This document shows, piece by piece, positions 9,059 to 17,315 of a DNA stretch of 64,000 nucleotides. The position numbers and the translations under genes are program-made. The DNA is from Pseudomonas sp. ICMP22404 (GTDB lineage: Bacteria > Pseudomonadota > Gammaproteobacteria > Pseudomonadales > Pseudomonadaceae): NCBI RefSeq assembly GCF_006227205.1, contig NZ_VCNG01000023.1, positions 24,118-88,117 of the forward strand, read 5' to 3'. Each line of letters begins with the position of its first letter. Position 1 is the stretch's first letter. The notes below the pieces were generated by a model that did not search any database, had not been told where the DNA came from, and saw only the letters and a list, made by a program, of their open reading frames with translations.

Positions 9059-9317
9059 ACATTCACTTCCAAAACGCCGCGCACGGCAAAATCAGGGTCA
9101 TTTATTGTTGCTTAAAACTTGCGCAGCCACCTGCTCTCAGAGAAAGCTCACGCTATAAACACGGCACCAATCAGCTGCTGCCGTTACACGGCCATGGCAG
9201 CGACTCACACCCTGAACTCATCCAATTTCGTGAAGGTGTCGTAACGAAACTCACCCCAATTGATGTGTGTCCATACCTGTTTCACCTTCCCTCAAACTCA
9301 AAACGCATGCGCTCTAA

Positions 9318-11543
9318 TCAACGCACAAAAATCCCTACCGCACCTTTGGCAGCGATCACCATGAGCGCCGGCAATCCCTCAACGCTCATCTTACGATGCA
9401 GGGTGCTCAACAGATTATCGTCGAGTTCACTCGGACAAGCAGGACACCCATCGGGATGCGAATGCCATTCGCCCACATAGTCCACCATGCCGGCAGTACG
9501 TTGATGTACCACCTCCAGCGCTTTCGCCTGGCCTTCTTGTCCTCTGATGAAATGGCTCGAACTGGCCTCGCTGTCTGGCGGTGCCGGCAGAACGTCAACA
9601 ACGACAATTGTTTTTGTCTTCAGATCGGTGACGCCAAGGATCGCGCCACCCGTTTCGTTCGGCAGGGTCTTCTGCCGAGCAGCGTACAATTTGTGAACCA
9701 GTGACTCGTCGTACTTCACCGTCCAGCCGGATGATTGCACCGTGTGCACTTGCGCAATGCCGATCTCATGAGCGGTGACTGATCCGGATTGGTCATCTGA
9801 CTCCCAGACGCAAATCCTGGCCTGTGGCTTGGCCACTGCCTGCCGCAGTTGCCGGGAAAGGATCCCTGCATGACCATGAATGGACTCGCCAGACATCCTT
9901 ACCGAAATGTCACGGCAGCCACCGCCCACCCAGCGATCCCCCAGAGGCAAGGCTAAATGCTCACGTCCCCAATCGTTCTCCAGAATTGCTCGGTAGTATT
10001 GTCCCTCCAGGCCATCGATGCGCTGAAGCCTGTCCTGATCTTCGAGAATCATCACGCTTGAGAGTCCTGAAGGCGTAACGAACAAACTCACGGTTCGGGG
10101 AACATCCTGCCTGTGAGCGAGCTCACGTGGCACTTCTAATGTAGTCGTCACATCCACCACGATTTGCGCAGCGCTCAACGACGAGGCTATCTCTTCACTG
10201 CCCTCAAGCAGGCTTTTGGCAATTGCCTTGGGTGGAACCCAGTTTGGAAAGATTGCGGCAGCCAGTTCGCTCACGACATTGACCTTTGGCAGGCCAACGC
10301 ACGAATCGAACGCCACATGGCGACATAAATTGTGAGGCAGCACCCGATCAGGGTCTATGATCGTCCACCGCCCCCAGCCTTGGCGAATCCACAGATCAGC
10401 CAATACGCTGCCTAAGGCCCCTACCCCGGCCAGGACGCCTAGGAGGTCACTGTTTTCTTCAGGGGTGCCCGATAGATCGCGGGCGGCTTTGGGTGTAAGA
10501 GCCGTTCGAACCTCTACCGACATAAGCGTGAACGCTCGCCAGGCAGTACCGCCAGTTCCGCCGATGACGAAGCTACGGTGACTCACCCCGTTCGAATCGG
10601 GCGGCGCCAACATATCCAGGGCCTTTGCAAGGTCAAACAGAGAGACGTCCAGCATGTACCCAGCGACGTCAAATCGCTCAGCCTCGCCATCGCGTACGCG
10701 CGGAATCCAGACAGTGATGAGGACGCCTTGTCCTTGGGCGGACGCAGCAGAAACACCACCTTCAACGGCCTCATAAACGTTCGCATGGAGTACTTGATAG
10801 AGGTCGCTGCCCCAAGAGACCAGTTGGTCATGCAGATCACCCAATGTCTCGGGATAACCCGCCAACGTTGGCGATCCCACAGGATTGACCACCATTGAAA
10901 CCATCCTGACCTTCTTCGACTGATCACCTGGTTCAGTGGGGTCGGCCCTCAAGATGATCGAATCACCTGCATCCACTTTGCTGACGGTCAACGTGTTGCT
11001 ATTCGACTTTGCGTAATCGGCATAGTTGGAAGGCAGGATGAGCTGGTAAGGGCTCAGGAAAAAAAGCTGCTCAAGCGGCTGATCTTCCCTGTGCAGCTTC
11101 AATAGCGCAGACTCTCGCAGCCACCAGAACATCCGAGCAATGAAACGCTCCGGTGTCCAGGTTCGCTCGACCGTCGACCACGCGTGGTCATACAGACAAA
11201 GCACCCTAGCCCCGCCTGCGGATGGTGGATGCTGGTGCGACAGCACAGGAAAGTCTTTGCGCAGTGCGTAGACCACCACCTGCACGCGGAAGCCGGGGTT
11301 CACCCCTACGGCCAGTCGCTCGCGTCGCCTGATTCCGGCGAGATTTCCCGAATCCACTGTACCGTCTCCAGCATCGATGACGATGTATTCGCTGACTGTA
11401 GTCCCCGGCTTGTTCCTCCTGATTTCTCGAACTTCGGTGTAGGGACACGCCCGTAAGGCGTTGAGCAGCGCCTGGGTCTGGGGATAGAGTTGATCTTCCC
11501 CTGACCCGGCCCATGGCTCACCGAGTTCGTAGTACTCGATCAT
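9318..11543 (-). CDS. E2-E1-JAB (ubiquitin-like conjugation) triple-domain protein
   Basis: The start chosen is ATG 11543, which overlaps the stop of the MBL gene as ATGA and gives 741 aa; the longer frame to 11765 runs through the MBL gene. Residues 80-165 resemble the bacterial E2 fold (VLCLYDHAW, a helix with WWLRES, then DQPLEQLFFL). Residues 366-410 are the ThiF/E1 nucleotide-binding site (LGVLAGVGALGSVLADLW then IIDPDRVLPHN). The C-terminus is a JAB/JAMM isopeptidase with Glu near 630 and a complete H-x-H-x7-S-x2-D (HSHPDGCPACPSELD, about 692-706). The order E2-E1-JAB in one chain is known from comparative genomics of prokaryotic ubiquitin-like systems. No ubiquitin-like gene lies nearby. 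Confidence 0.85.
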   Translation of the reverse strand: MIEYYELGEPWAGSGEDQLYPQTQALLNALRACPYTEVREIRRNKPGTTVSEYIVIDAGDGTVDSGNLAGIRRRERLAVGVNPGFRVQVVVYALRKDFPVLSHQHPPSAGGARVLCLYDHAWSTVERTWTPERFIARMFWWLRESALLKLHREDQPLEQLFFLSPYQLILPSNYADYAKSNSNTLTVSKVDAGDSIILRADPTEPGDQSKKVRMVSMVVNPVGSPTLAGYPETLGDLHDQLVSWGSDLYQVLHANVYEAVEGGVSAASAQGQGVLITVWIPRVRDGEAERFDVAGYMLDVSLFDLAKALDMLAPPDSNGVSHRSFVIGGTGGTAWRAFTLMSVEVRTALTPKAARDLSGTPEENSDLLGVLAGVGALGSVLADLWIRQGWGRWTIIDPDRVLPHNLCRHVAFDSCVGLPKVNVVSELAAAIFPNWVPPKAIAKSLLEGSEEIASSLSAAQIVVDVTTTLEVPRELAHRQDVPRTVSLFVTPSGLSSVMILEDQDRLQRIDGLEGQYYRAILENDWGREHLALPLGDRWVGGGCRDISVRMSGESIHGHAGILSRQLRQAVAKPQARICVWESDDQSGSVTAHEIGIAQVHTVQSSGWTVKYDESLVHKLYAARQKTLPNETGGAILGVTDLKTKTIVVVDVLPAPPDSEASSSHFIRGQEGQAKALEVVHQRTAGMVDYVGEWHSHPDGCPACPSELDDNLLSTLHRKMSVEGLPALMVIAAKGAVGIFVR

Positions 11544-12730
11544 TCGCATTTGCCCGCGCGAGGCGGAATCGACGCCGCTACGGAGCTCGGTACCGCTCCG
11601 GCAAGCGCTGCAGCAACCGCCAGCAGCTTGACCTTGCCATCCGACCGAACCTCGAAGTCCATGCAAGCCTTCTCGCCAAGATCCCCTGTGCAAGAAAACC
11701 AACCATCCACTTCGTCCAGGATGTCCTGATATTCCCGCTTCGCCCGAATGCAGGGTGGATCGCAATCATCGTCGAGAATCTCGACACTACTGGAGACGAT
11801 CGTTGCGCCATAGCGTGCTTGGCTCAAGGCTTGTCGGGCGTCCCAGCTAATCTTGGCCTCTTCCCCCTTGCCTGACCAACTGTCCCAAGACAAGGTGTGC
11901 CAGGAACAGTGGTGCGGAGCCAGGAGCAGATCATATTCAAGTACTTCGGGCGTGGACGCGTAATGACTCCACATCCGCTCCCAGATCAATACCTCAGCAT
12001 CACCACCGACCAGGAACTTGGTTTTTGTTTGCGAGTAAGCAAATGGCGAGATCTGAATATTCATAATCACGCTCGACTCGTTTTTCGACAGCTTGTCTTC
12101 CAGATCCGCATCATCTTCATGCGGTGCCGGAGCAAGTAAGTGCGAAGTGAAATACTGCGGCAGGCTTTCACCTGCGATCTGGCTGAAGGTCTGGCCGGCT
12201 TTAACCAGAATGGGACCTAGGTCGTCAGTCTTCCCCTGGTTGTCTTCGCCCATGATGCGGATTCGGTTCCCATCACCTGCGATCCGATGGTTGCGCCAGT
12301 AGGTCACTCGGCGCCGTGCCTCTTTATCGAAAGCCTTCGCGTCCTCACAGAGAATGTGGGTCTTCGAGCTCCGACGGAATACCAGCGGCGACGACCACAT
12401 TTCACGGATCAAAATACGTTTTTCCCAACGACTCTTGTCATCGTCAGGGTAATCCGCAGGATCGCCGAGCCAGAAGTGATTCCTCAGACCCGCGCAATGG
12501 TCTTGGTCAGGATGACTCAGCAGGAAGGCGTTGACGAATGGACGATCCTTGGCATCCCACTGCAGCCGTTCCCTTAGCGCCCTCCCTACGTCAGGCATGT
12601 CATCGTCCGGGTTGTCCGCTGCCTGTCGGATCCGGGAGTCAATCAGAATGCTGGTGACAGACGTATCGGCCAGCCGAATCAACGTCATGTCGCCGGTACC
12701 TACTTGGAAAAACGTTACCTTGGCAGACAT
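11540..12730 (-). CDS. MBL-fold metallohydrolase partner of the E2-E1-JAB protein
   Basis: This 396-aa protein is the first gene of a two-gene operon, and its stop overlaps the start of the E2-E1-JAB gene as ATGA. It has the MBL motif 'LSHPDQDHCAGL' (H73, D75, D77, H78), followed by 'FLVGGDA' and 'LLLAPHHCSW' as the later metal ligands. The N-terminal 'FFQVGTGDMTLIRL' is the usual first strand of ComEC-like MBL domains. Association of an MBL enzyme with E1/JAB genes has been noted in genomic surveys of bacterial ubiquitin-like systems. The coupling suggests the two proteins act together. The enzyme's substrate is not known. Confidence 0.8.
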   Translation of the reverse strand: MSAKVTFFQVGTGDMTLIRLADTSVTSILIDSRIRQAADNPDDDMPDVGRALRERLQWDAKDRPFVNAFLLSHPDQDHCAGLRNHFWLGDPADYPDDDKSRWEKRILIREMWSSPLVFRRSSKTHILCEDAKAFDKEARRRVTYWRNHRIAGDGNRIRIMGEDNQGKTDDLGPILVKAGQTFSQIAGESLPQYFTSHLLAPAPHEDDADLEDKLSKNESSVIMNIQISPFAYSQTKTKFLVGGDAEVLIWERMWSHYASTPEVLEYDLLLAPHHCSWHTLSWDSWSGKGEEAKISWDARQALSQARYGATIVSSSVEILDDDCDPPCIRAKREYQDILDEVDGWFSCTGDLGEKACMDFEVRSDGKVKLLAVAAALAGAVPSSVAASIPPRAGKCE

Positions 12731-12859
12731 TATCCCTCCCCGGGCAGTGCGCCATCTTTGAGAAACGCTACAGTCAAGGTAAGATACGTATAGAAATTAA
12801 ACGCGTCTAGATACTATGCGAATATTTTTTATACCCATCAACGACCAGGCTGTTTTCAA
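12731..12859. promoter_or_regulatory. divergent promoter region with candidate CapW-type operator
   Basis: These 129 bases separate the divergent MBL operon and WYL regulator gene. They contain the palindrome ATACGTAT (12784-12791), and AGATAC appears twice, at about 12783 and 12810. CapW/BrxR regulators typically repress the divergent defence operon from an operator in such a gap. The exact operator cannot be fixed by eye. Confidence 0.4.
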
Positions 12860-13735
12860 ATGACTGCAACCGTTACTCGTACCGGACGTTGGGGCCAAGA
12901 GCGCCGCCTTGAATTCATTGACTTTCGGCTGCTGTGGGAGCGAAAACTTAATCGCTCAGACCTGACTAGCTTTTTTGGGATTTCTGTCCCCCAAGCGTCA
13001 CTGGATTTCGCGACCTATCAGGAGCTTGCCCCTGAAAACATGGCCTACGACCGAACGCTAAAAGCCTATGTGGCAGGCCCTGACTTCAAACCCGTCCTGA
13101 CCAACCCAGATCCAGCGTACTATTTGAATGAGCTGCTGCAGCGCGGCGTTGGCAATATCGCCCCCACGGATAGCTTCATCGGTTGGACGCCCCCCGTTGC
13201 AAGCCTGCCGTCCCCCACGAGGCAGGTTGATCAGCAGATCCTGATCAAGCTGATTCGGGCGCTCCAGGTCGGCGAGGCCGTGGACGTCGACTATCGATCA
13301 ATGACCAACTTCGACGAGCCCGCCGTTCGGACAATCCTCCCAATGTCGTTTGCCCATGACGGTTTCCGTTGGCACACCCGCGCCTTCTGCTTCAAATCAC
13401 AGGCCTTCAAGGATTTCGTTCTAGGTCGCATCAATGCTCTGAAAGCTTCGTTCGCCCCTCCTTCAGAGGTGCCAGAAGACGTTGAATGGGAGACCTTCAT
13501 CGAAGTGGTCATCGGCCCGAATCCGAGCTACCCGCCTCAAAAGCGAAAAGCGATCGAGCATGATTACCAAATGGTGAATGGTGAAGCTCGGCTTAAGGCT
13601 CGCAAGGCACAACTGTATTACCTAAACCGCCGGCTGAATCTGAATGAGAAGCCAGGCGATCCAGTCAATGAACATCAGCAAATCGTGATGCTTCGGATTG
13701 AGAACGCTCACAAGGAGTCAGCAATAAATGAGTGA
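12860..13735 (+). CDS. CapW/BrxR-like HTH-WYL transcriptional regulator
   Basis: This 291-aa protein starts at ATG 12860. The N-terminus (WGQERRLEFIDFRLLWE then LTSFFGISVPQASLDF) is the winged-helix region typical of the CapW/BrxR group. A WYL domain follows around residues 125-200, with the basic and aromatic ligand-binding stretch 'DGFRWHTRAFCF'. A WCX-type C-terminal region closes the protein. Members of this group are repressors of CBASS, BREX and other antiphage operons and are thought to be relieved by signals of infection or DNA damage. Its divergent position from the MBL/E2-E1-JAB operon suggests it controls that operon. Its stop overlaps the next start by eight bases. Confidence 0.85.
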   Translation: MTATVTRTGRWGQERRLEFIDFRLLWERKLNRSDLTSFFGISVPQASLDFATYQELAPENMAYDRTLKAYVAGPDFKPVLTNPDPAYYLNELLQRGVGNIAPTDSFIGWTPPVASLPSPTRQVDQQILIKLIRALQVGEAVDVDYRSMTNFDEPAVRTILPMSFAHDGFRWHTRAFCFKSQAFKDFVLGRINALKASFAPPSEVPEDVEWETFIEVVIGPNPSYPPQKRKAIEHDYQMVNGEARLKARKAQLYYLNRRLNLNEKPGDPVNEHQQIVMLRIENAHKESAINE

Positions 13736-14261
13736 AGCAACTCCAGCCAAGCCAAAGAGGAATCTGACGATTCCCATCATCTTGTATCTGCTGGCACTAC
13801 TGGTCTTCGCGACCTATTCCATCGGTGCAATGGCTCTGGGTTGGCTTTCTGAACCCTATAGGCCGCTGAGAGTGCCTTTGATGTGTGGCGCGATCGCCTA
13901 CGTTGGCGGAGCCCTGTACTGCTTCCGCGCGATCTACCTCAACAAGTGCGTTTACAAACGCTGGGATTCGGACTGGCACGTCTGGTATTTCATCCGTCCC
14001 ATCACCAGCACAATTGCTGGTGCAGTGAGCTACCTCTTCTTGAAAGCAGGTTTGTTGGTACTGGAGTCGACCGCGAACGCCGGAGCAAGCGAAATTGGAT
14101 TTTTCGCACTGGCCTTTATAGCTGGCTTCAACGTCGACAAGTTCGTGGCGAAAATTGAGGAGGTTGCGAAGGCGGTTTGGGGCATTGATAAAACGCGCAG
14201 CGGGCAGGTCAAAGCGGATCAGGCCGAGCCAACCAAACCCTCTCCCCCAACGACACCTTAA
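13728..14261 (+). CDS. four-helix membrane protein coupled to the WYL regulator
   Basis: The ATG at 13728 lies inside the last codons of the WYL gene (ATGAGTGA), so the two are translationally coupled. The 177-aa product has four hydrophobic spans: IPIILYLLALLVFATYSIGAM, VPLMCGAIAYVGGALYCF, TSTIAGAVSYLFLKAGLLVL and GFFALAFIAGFNV. A charged, Pro-rich C-terminal tail of about 35 residues follows. No family is recognised. Position suggests either a membrane effector of the neighbouring MBL/E2-E1-JAB system or a component that must be made together with its regulator; both ideas are inference. Confidence 0.6.
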   Translation: MSEATPAKPKRNLTIPIILYLLALLVFATYSIGAMALGWLSEPYRPLRVPLMCGAIAYVGGALYCFRAIYLNKCVYKRWDSDWHVWYFIRPITSTIAGAVSYLFLKAGLLVLESTANAGASEIGFFALAFIAGFNVDKFVAKIEEVAKAVWGIDKTRSGQVKADQAEPTKPSPPTTP

Positions 14262-14527
14262 GCCTGATCTTTTTGGGATGTAAAACGATAGGTTACCAGC
14301 CTTCTGTCCATGACTTGGCATGGGTGCTCAGTGGCACCTCATACCTGTAGCTCCGTCAGCACCTCAGAGAAGGTCGGATGATCTGCAGAAGGACAAGAAG
14401 CAACCGCCGCTGGCTAAGAACAGACCAATAAGTACGATATACCCTGCACAGGTCAATTGGAGTCCACAGATGCGAAAGCAAATGCTCGCTTTCACTCTCT
14501 TCGCTGCTGGTCATCAGTACATTACCA

Positions 14528-15694
14528 TCAGTACAACACCGGCCACTTCACTGCTTCCAGCCTTGCCTTTACCGCTTCGCCATAGTCAGGCTCGATCTGA
14601 ATGGCGTAGGCAGCGAGTCCCATCAGATGGTTGCGCATGCCAGCAACCGCTGAAAAGCCCCGACGCTCTGCATGTTTCAACGGTCCTACGTCCTCGCGCT
14701 CCAAGTAATGTAAGTGCATCCGGATTTTCATTTTGAATGTTCGGGTCAGCCTGGGTGACTCCTGAGCCACCTGTAGCCCCAGCACGACCTTTCGGCTCCG
14801 TGGCGATGAAATCGTAGTCTTGGCCAGGTTTGGGTTAAGCCCAAATTGGTAGAGGATCCTATAGACCTCATTCACTGTCCGGCGAGCCTGCTCCCGCTTG
14901 AATGCAACGTCAGTTGTAGAGAGCGTAAGATCATCCGCGTAGCGGGTGTAGGTTAGCCCAAACCTCCCGGCAAGCTCGGTTATCAGGTTGTCGGCTTCTA
15001 TCATCGCAAGGTTTGCGAGCATGGGACTGGTGGCAGCGCCTTGTGGAAGATGGCCAATGTCGCGAGACGCATACTTGGGAATCTTTGATTTGGACAAGGA
15101 AACCTTTCGCCGCCATTTAATGGCGCGGCGGATGCGACTGAAGTTACCGTTTCGGGTGCAGAGGCGTGTCAGTTCAAACGATACCAAGGGCTGGTATCCG
15201 AGGTTACGGAAAACCCGGTAGCAGTCGATTTCCGAGATTGATTCGAAAAATCTTTGGACATCGATCTTGATTAACCAGCGACTCGCACAATGAGGCGAAG
15301 CCGCGTCAATGAGCCTGCAGTTGCGTGCAAAGGCCGTGCTGGCCGCATGAGGCCTGGCTTTGGCCAATACGTGTTGCGCGATCCAACGCTGTGCTACTGA
15401 CAGGCTCGGAGGTGGAACGCAAATCACGCGGAATGCGGTAGGCTGACCCGGCCGGGCGCGCTTTCGGACGCGGAATATCTTGTAGGACTCAGTCTCGCGA
15501 GTAACGTAATCTCTCAGATGTTTGTAAGGCACCTGGGTAAGATGGGCGAGATGCTTGAGGGTCAATATTGGGGGCAGTGACGGATGAACGGCGACCGTCT
15601 TCTGAGACGCCGCGATAGCAGCTTCCATGACTTGGGCTGCAACGGTCTCTGCTCCTTTGGCTCGGCGGTAGTGTTGAGGCGTCCAGTCCTTCAT
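14528..15694 (-). CDS. retron reverse transcriptase
   Basis: The 388-aa protein has reverse-transcriptase motifs in order: 'IDVQRFFESI' (first catalytic Asp), 'LPQGAATSPMLANL', the active site 'YTRYADDLTLS' with Y252-A-D-D255, and 'NPNLAKTTI' plus 'RKVVLGLQV' where retrons usually have a VTG-type motif. Length and lack of maturase or endonuclease domains fit a retron rather than a group II intron enzyme. Upstream on the same strand is a 190-base structured gap and then a phosphoribosyltransferase-like gene, which is the layout of a retron operon. It should copy the adjacent RNA into multicopy single-stranded DNA that guards the effector. Confidence 0.85.
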   Translation of the reverse strand: MKDWTPQHYRRAKGAETVAAQVMEAAIAASQKTVAVHPSLPPILTLKHLAHLTQVPYKHLRDYVTRETESYKIFRVRKRARPGQPTAFRVICVPPPSLSVAQRWIAQHVLAKARPHAASTAFARNCRLIDAASPHCASRWLIKIDVQRFFESISEIDCYRVFRNLGYQPLVSFELTRLCTRNGNFSRIRRAIKWRRKVSLSKSKIPKYASRDIGHLPQGAATSPMLANLAMIEADNLITELAGRFGLTYTRYADDLTLSTTDVAFKREQARRTVNEVYRILYQFGLNPNLAKTTISSPRSRKVVLGLQVAQESPRLTRTFKMKIRMHLHYLEREDVGPLKHAERRGFSAVAGMRNHLMGLAAYAIQIEPDYGEAVKARLEAVKWPVLY

Positions 15695-15890
15695 CTACTT
15701 TGACACCCGCAGGGTGAGTGCTCGCGCCACAGTCAGAAGGCTACGCCACTAGACTGTGGCGTGAGCGCTTAACCGTAAGCAGGAGCTAAGACATAGGGCA
15801 GCAGTAGTCTGCGCCCGGTGATGAGTTGAGAATCCAACCCATCATGGCAGCAACATTCTAGGAACGTACGCCGGAGCTAGAATCTAGACT
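15695..15890 (-). ncRNA. candidate retron msr-msd RNA
   Basis: The gap between effector and reverse transcriptase holds a chain of hairpins on the transcribed minus strand. One is a 7-bp stem at 15855-15883 and another a 10-bp stem with one G-T pair at 15819-15844. The longest is a 15-bp stem with one mismatch (arms 15720-15734 and 15752-15766, 17-base loop), and a small CACCC/GGGTG stem lies at about 15706-15718. The longest would suit the msd and the earlier ones the msr. I could not fix the a1/a2 pairing or the branching G. Confidence 0.6.
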
Positions 15891-17185
15891 GGATGCCTCA
15901 ACGAGGATGGATAGTAAGGCTCTAGTATCAGATTGCCAACAGGTGCGGCTTCTTTTGCGAGATGCTCTTGCTTTCTGGCATGCTCGAGCTGGCCATAACC
16001 TCTGTCAGTGAGCCTGCGTTGGGAGTCAATCCACCCGTACCGAGTCATTGTTTGGAGAAGATTCGACAGCTCATACGTTTTCAGGCCCGTTCGAGTTGCA
16101 AGTGCGCGGTCGCTCATGCGGGAGCGCCGCAACAGCGCGCTTAGCACTAGGAAAGACATTCCTGTGTCGATGTCGGATTTCAAAATCGCCTTGGACTTGG
16201 CTAGGTTCTGGTCGCCAAGGTTAGCCAGGCGAGCGCTGATGCTCTCGGCCGTCAAGTCAATCCCGAACACCTCTTTGCTGATACCGGCTGAAACCCGGGC
16301 GGGGAACAAAGGCGTCCAAGTTTTTTTCTTGTCCTTTGAGGCCTTGTGAAACATCAGCGGGACGTTGTTGGGCGCACCGTGTGCGAATACAAGCAGCGCT
16401 CCGGTGTTGCCGTAGCCAAGGCTTGGGCCGCACCAAAACCATGGACCGTGGCCTGGTTCCCCATCAGTGGGATCGTAAGTGGTGCAAAGCACCTTCATCT
16501 GCTCGGCTTCTTTGGCGGAAAAACAAGTGTCGATGGTGGGACAGGGTAGAACGATATGGATTGTCGGTTTTGATGGATGTCTGGTTACCCGACGCTCACC
16601 CAATCCAGTGGCGGAATACGCCATGACAGCAAAGCTCATCAGTTTTCCTGACCACCAACTGCGGACGGATCTCACAAGCCACGCCGCTTCAAGATAGCTT
16701 GATGCTCGATCACCGCTTCCAATAAGATCCGTAACCACCCAGAAAGCCCGTACACGTTTTCGGCGAATTTGCTCCGGGCCAGGGTGATTCAGGAATTTTC
16801 CGGGATATTCCTGGCAAAGCTGAGAAATCATCTGTGCAACAATGCCTTCACTGCCAACCGAGGGGTCATAGGCTTTCGTTGGCCTCACCGCGTCAGGCCC
16901 TTTTGCGCCAATGGCACGCCTGATGGAGCGTCGGGTTTCGCTGAACAAACGGTTAGGTTTACCCAAGCGATGCCTAAGTTCGCGCTCGGCATACAGCGCC
17001 ACGGTGCCCTGTATCGATTCTGCTTCCCGCAGGAGCATGGCACGCATGTGATTGATGAAGTCATCTCGCGATACGAAAGCAAACGCCTCCAGCAGCTTCC
17101 GGGCACGCGAACGGTCGCCAAGATTGAACTGCTCTAGCCAGGCGCGGGCGCGGGCGTCACTCGCTATGGGAGTAGGCTTGTCCAT
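15884..17185 (-). CDS. retron-associated phosphoribosyltransferase-like effector with winged helix
   Basis: This 433-aa protein lies directly upstream of the retron RNA and reverse transcriptase. Its middle carries 'FWVVTDLIGSGDRASSYLE', which resembles the PRPP-binding loop of phosphoribosyltransferases (hydrophobic strand, Asp, Gly-rich turn), then 'AVMAYSATGLGERRV' as a second strand and loop. The last 100 residues (SALLRRSRMSDRALATRTG then RYGWIDSQRRLTDRGYG) read as a winged helix. A PRTase-like protein plus winged helix is the accessory combination described for type III retrons. In such systems the effector is held inactive by the reverse transcriptase-msDNA complex. Enzymatic activity here is inferred, not shown. 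Confidence 0.65.
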   Translation of the reverse strand: MDKPTPIASDARARAWLEQFNLGDRSRARKLLEAFAFVSRDDFINHMRAMLLREAESIQGTVALYAERELRHRLGKPNRLFSETRRSIRRAIGAKGPDAVRPTKAYDPSVGSEGIVAQMISQLCQEYPGKFLNHPGPEQIRRKRVRAFWVVTDLIGSGDRASSYLEAAWLVRSVRSWWSGKLMSFAVMAYSATGLGERRVTRHPSKPTIHIVLPCPTIDTCFSAKEAEQMKVLCTTYDPTDGEPGHGPWFWCGPSLGYGNTGALLVFAHGAPNNVPLMFHKASKDKKKTWTPLFPARVSAGISKEVFGIDLTAESISARLANLGDQNLAKSKAILKSDIDTGMSFLVLSALLRRSRMSDRALATRTGLKTYELSNLLQTMTRYGWIDSQRRLTDRGYGQLEHARKQEHLAKEAAPVGNLILEPYYPSSLRHPV

Positions 17186-17315
17186 GGTTCACATATTCCT
17201 ATCAGCCGGTGTGGTCTGCACGGTAGGCGTGGTGGCATTTATAGCCCATTGTGCTAGTTCAGATGATAGTCCCTGCTCCATAGCCATTCCGCCGACACTT
17301 TCGGAAGGATCCTAT

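Noticed and set aside
11540..11765. N-terminal extension of the E2-E1-JAB frame to 11765
   Set aside because: It overlaps the MBL gene end completely and reads low-complexity sequence. The ATGA overlap at 11543 is the natural start.
14320..14736. 138-codon plus-strand frame overlapping the RT gene end
   Set aside because: Partly antisense to the reverse transcriptase, with no ribosome-binding site and no domain.
16769..17137. 122-codon plus-strand frame
   Set aside because: Antisense to the retron effector gene.
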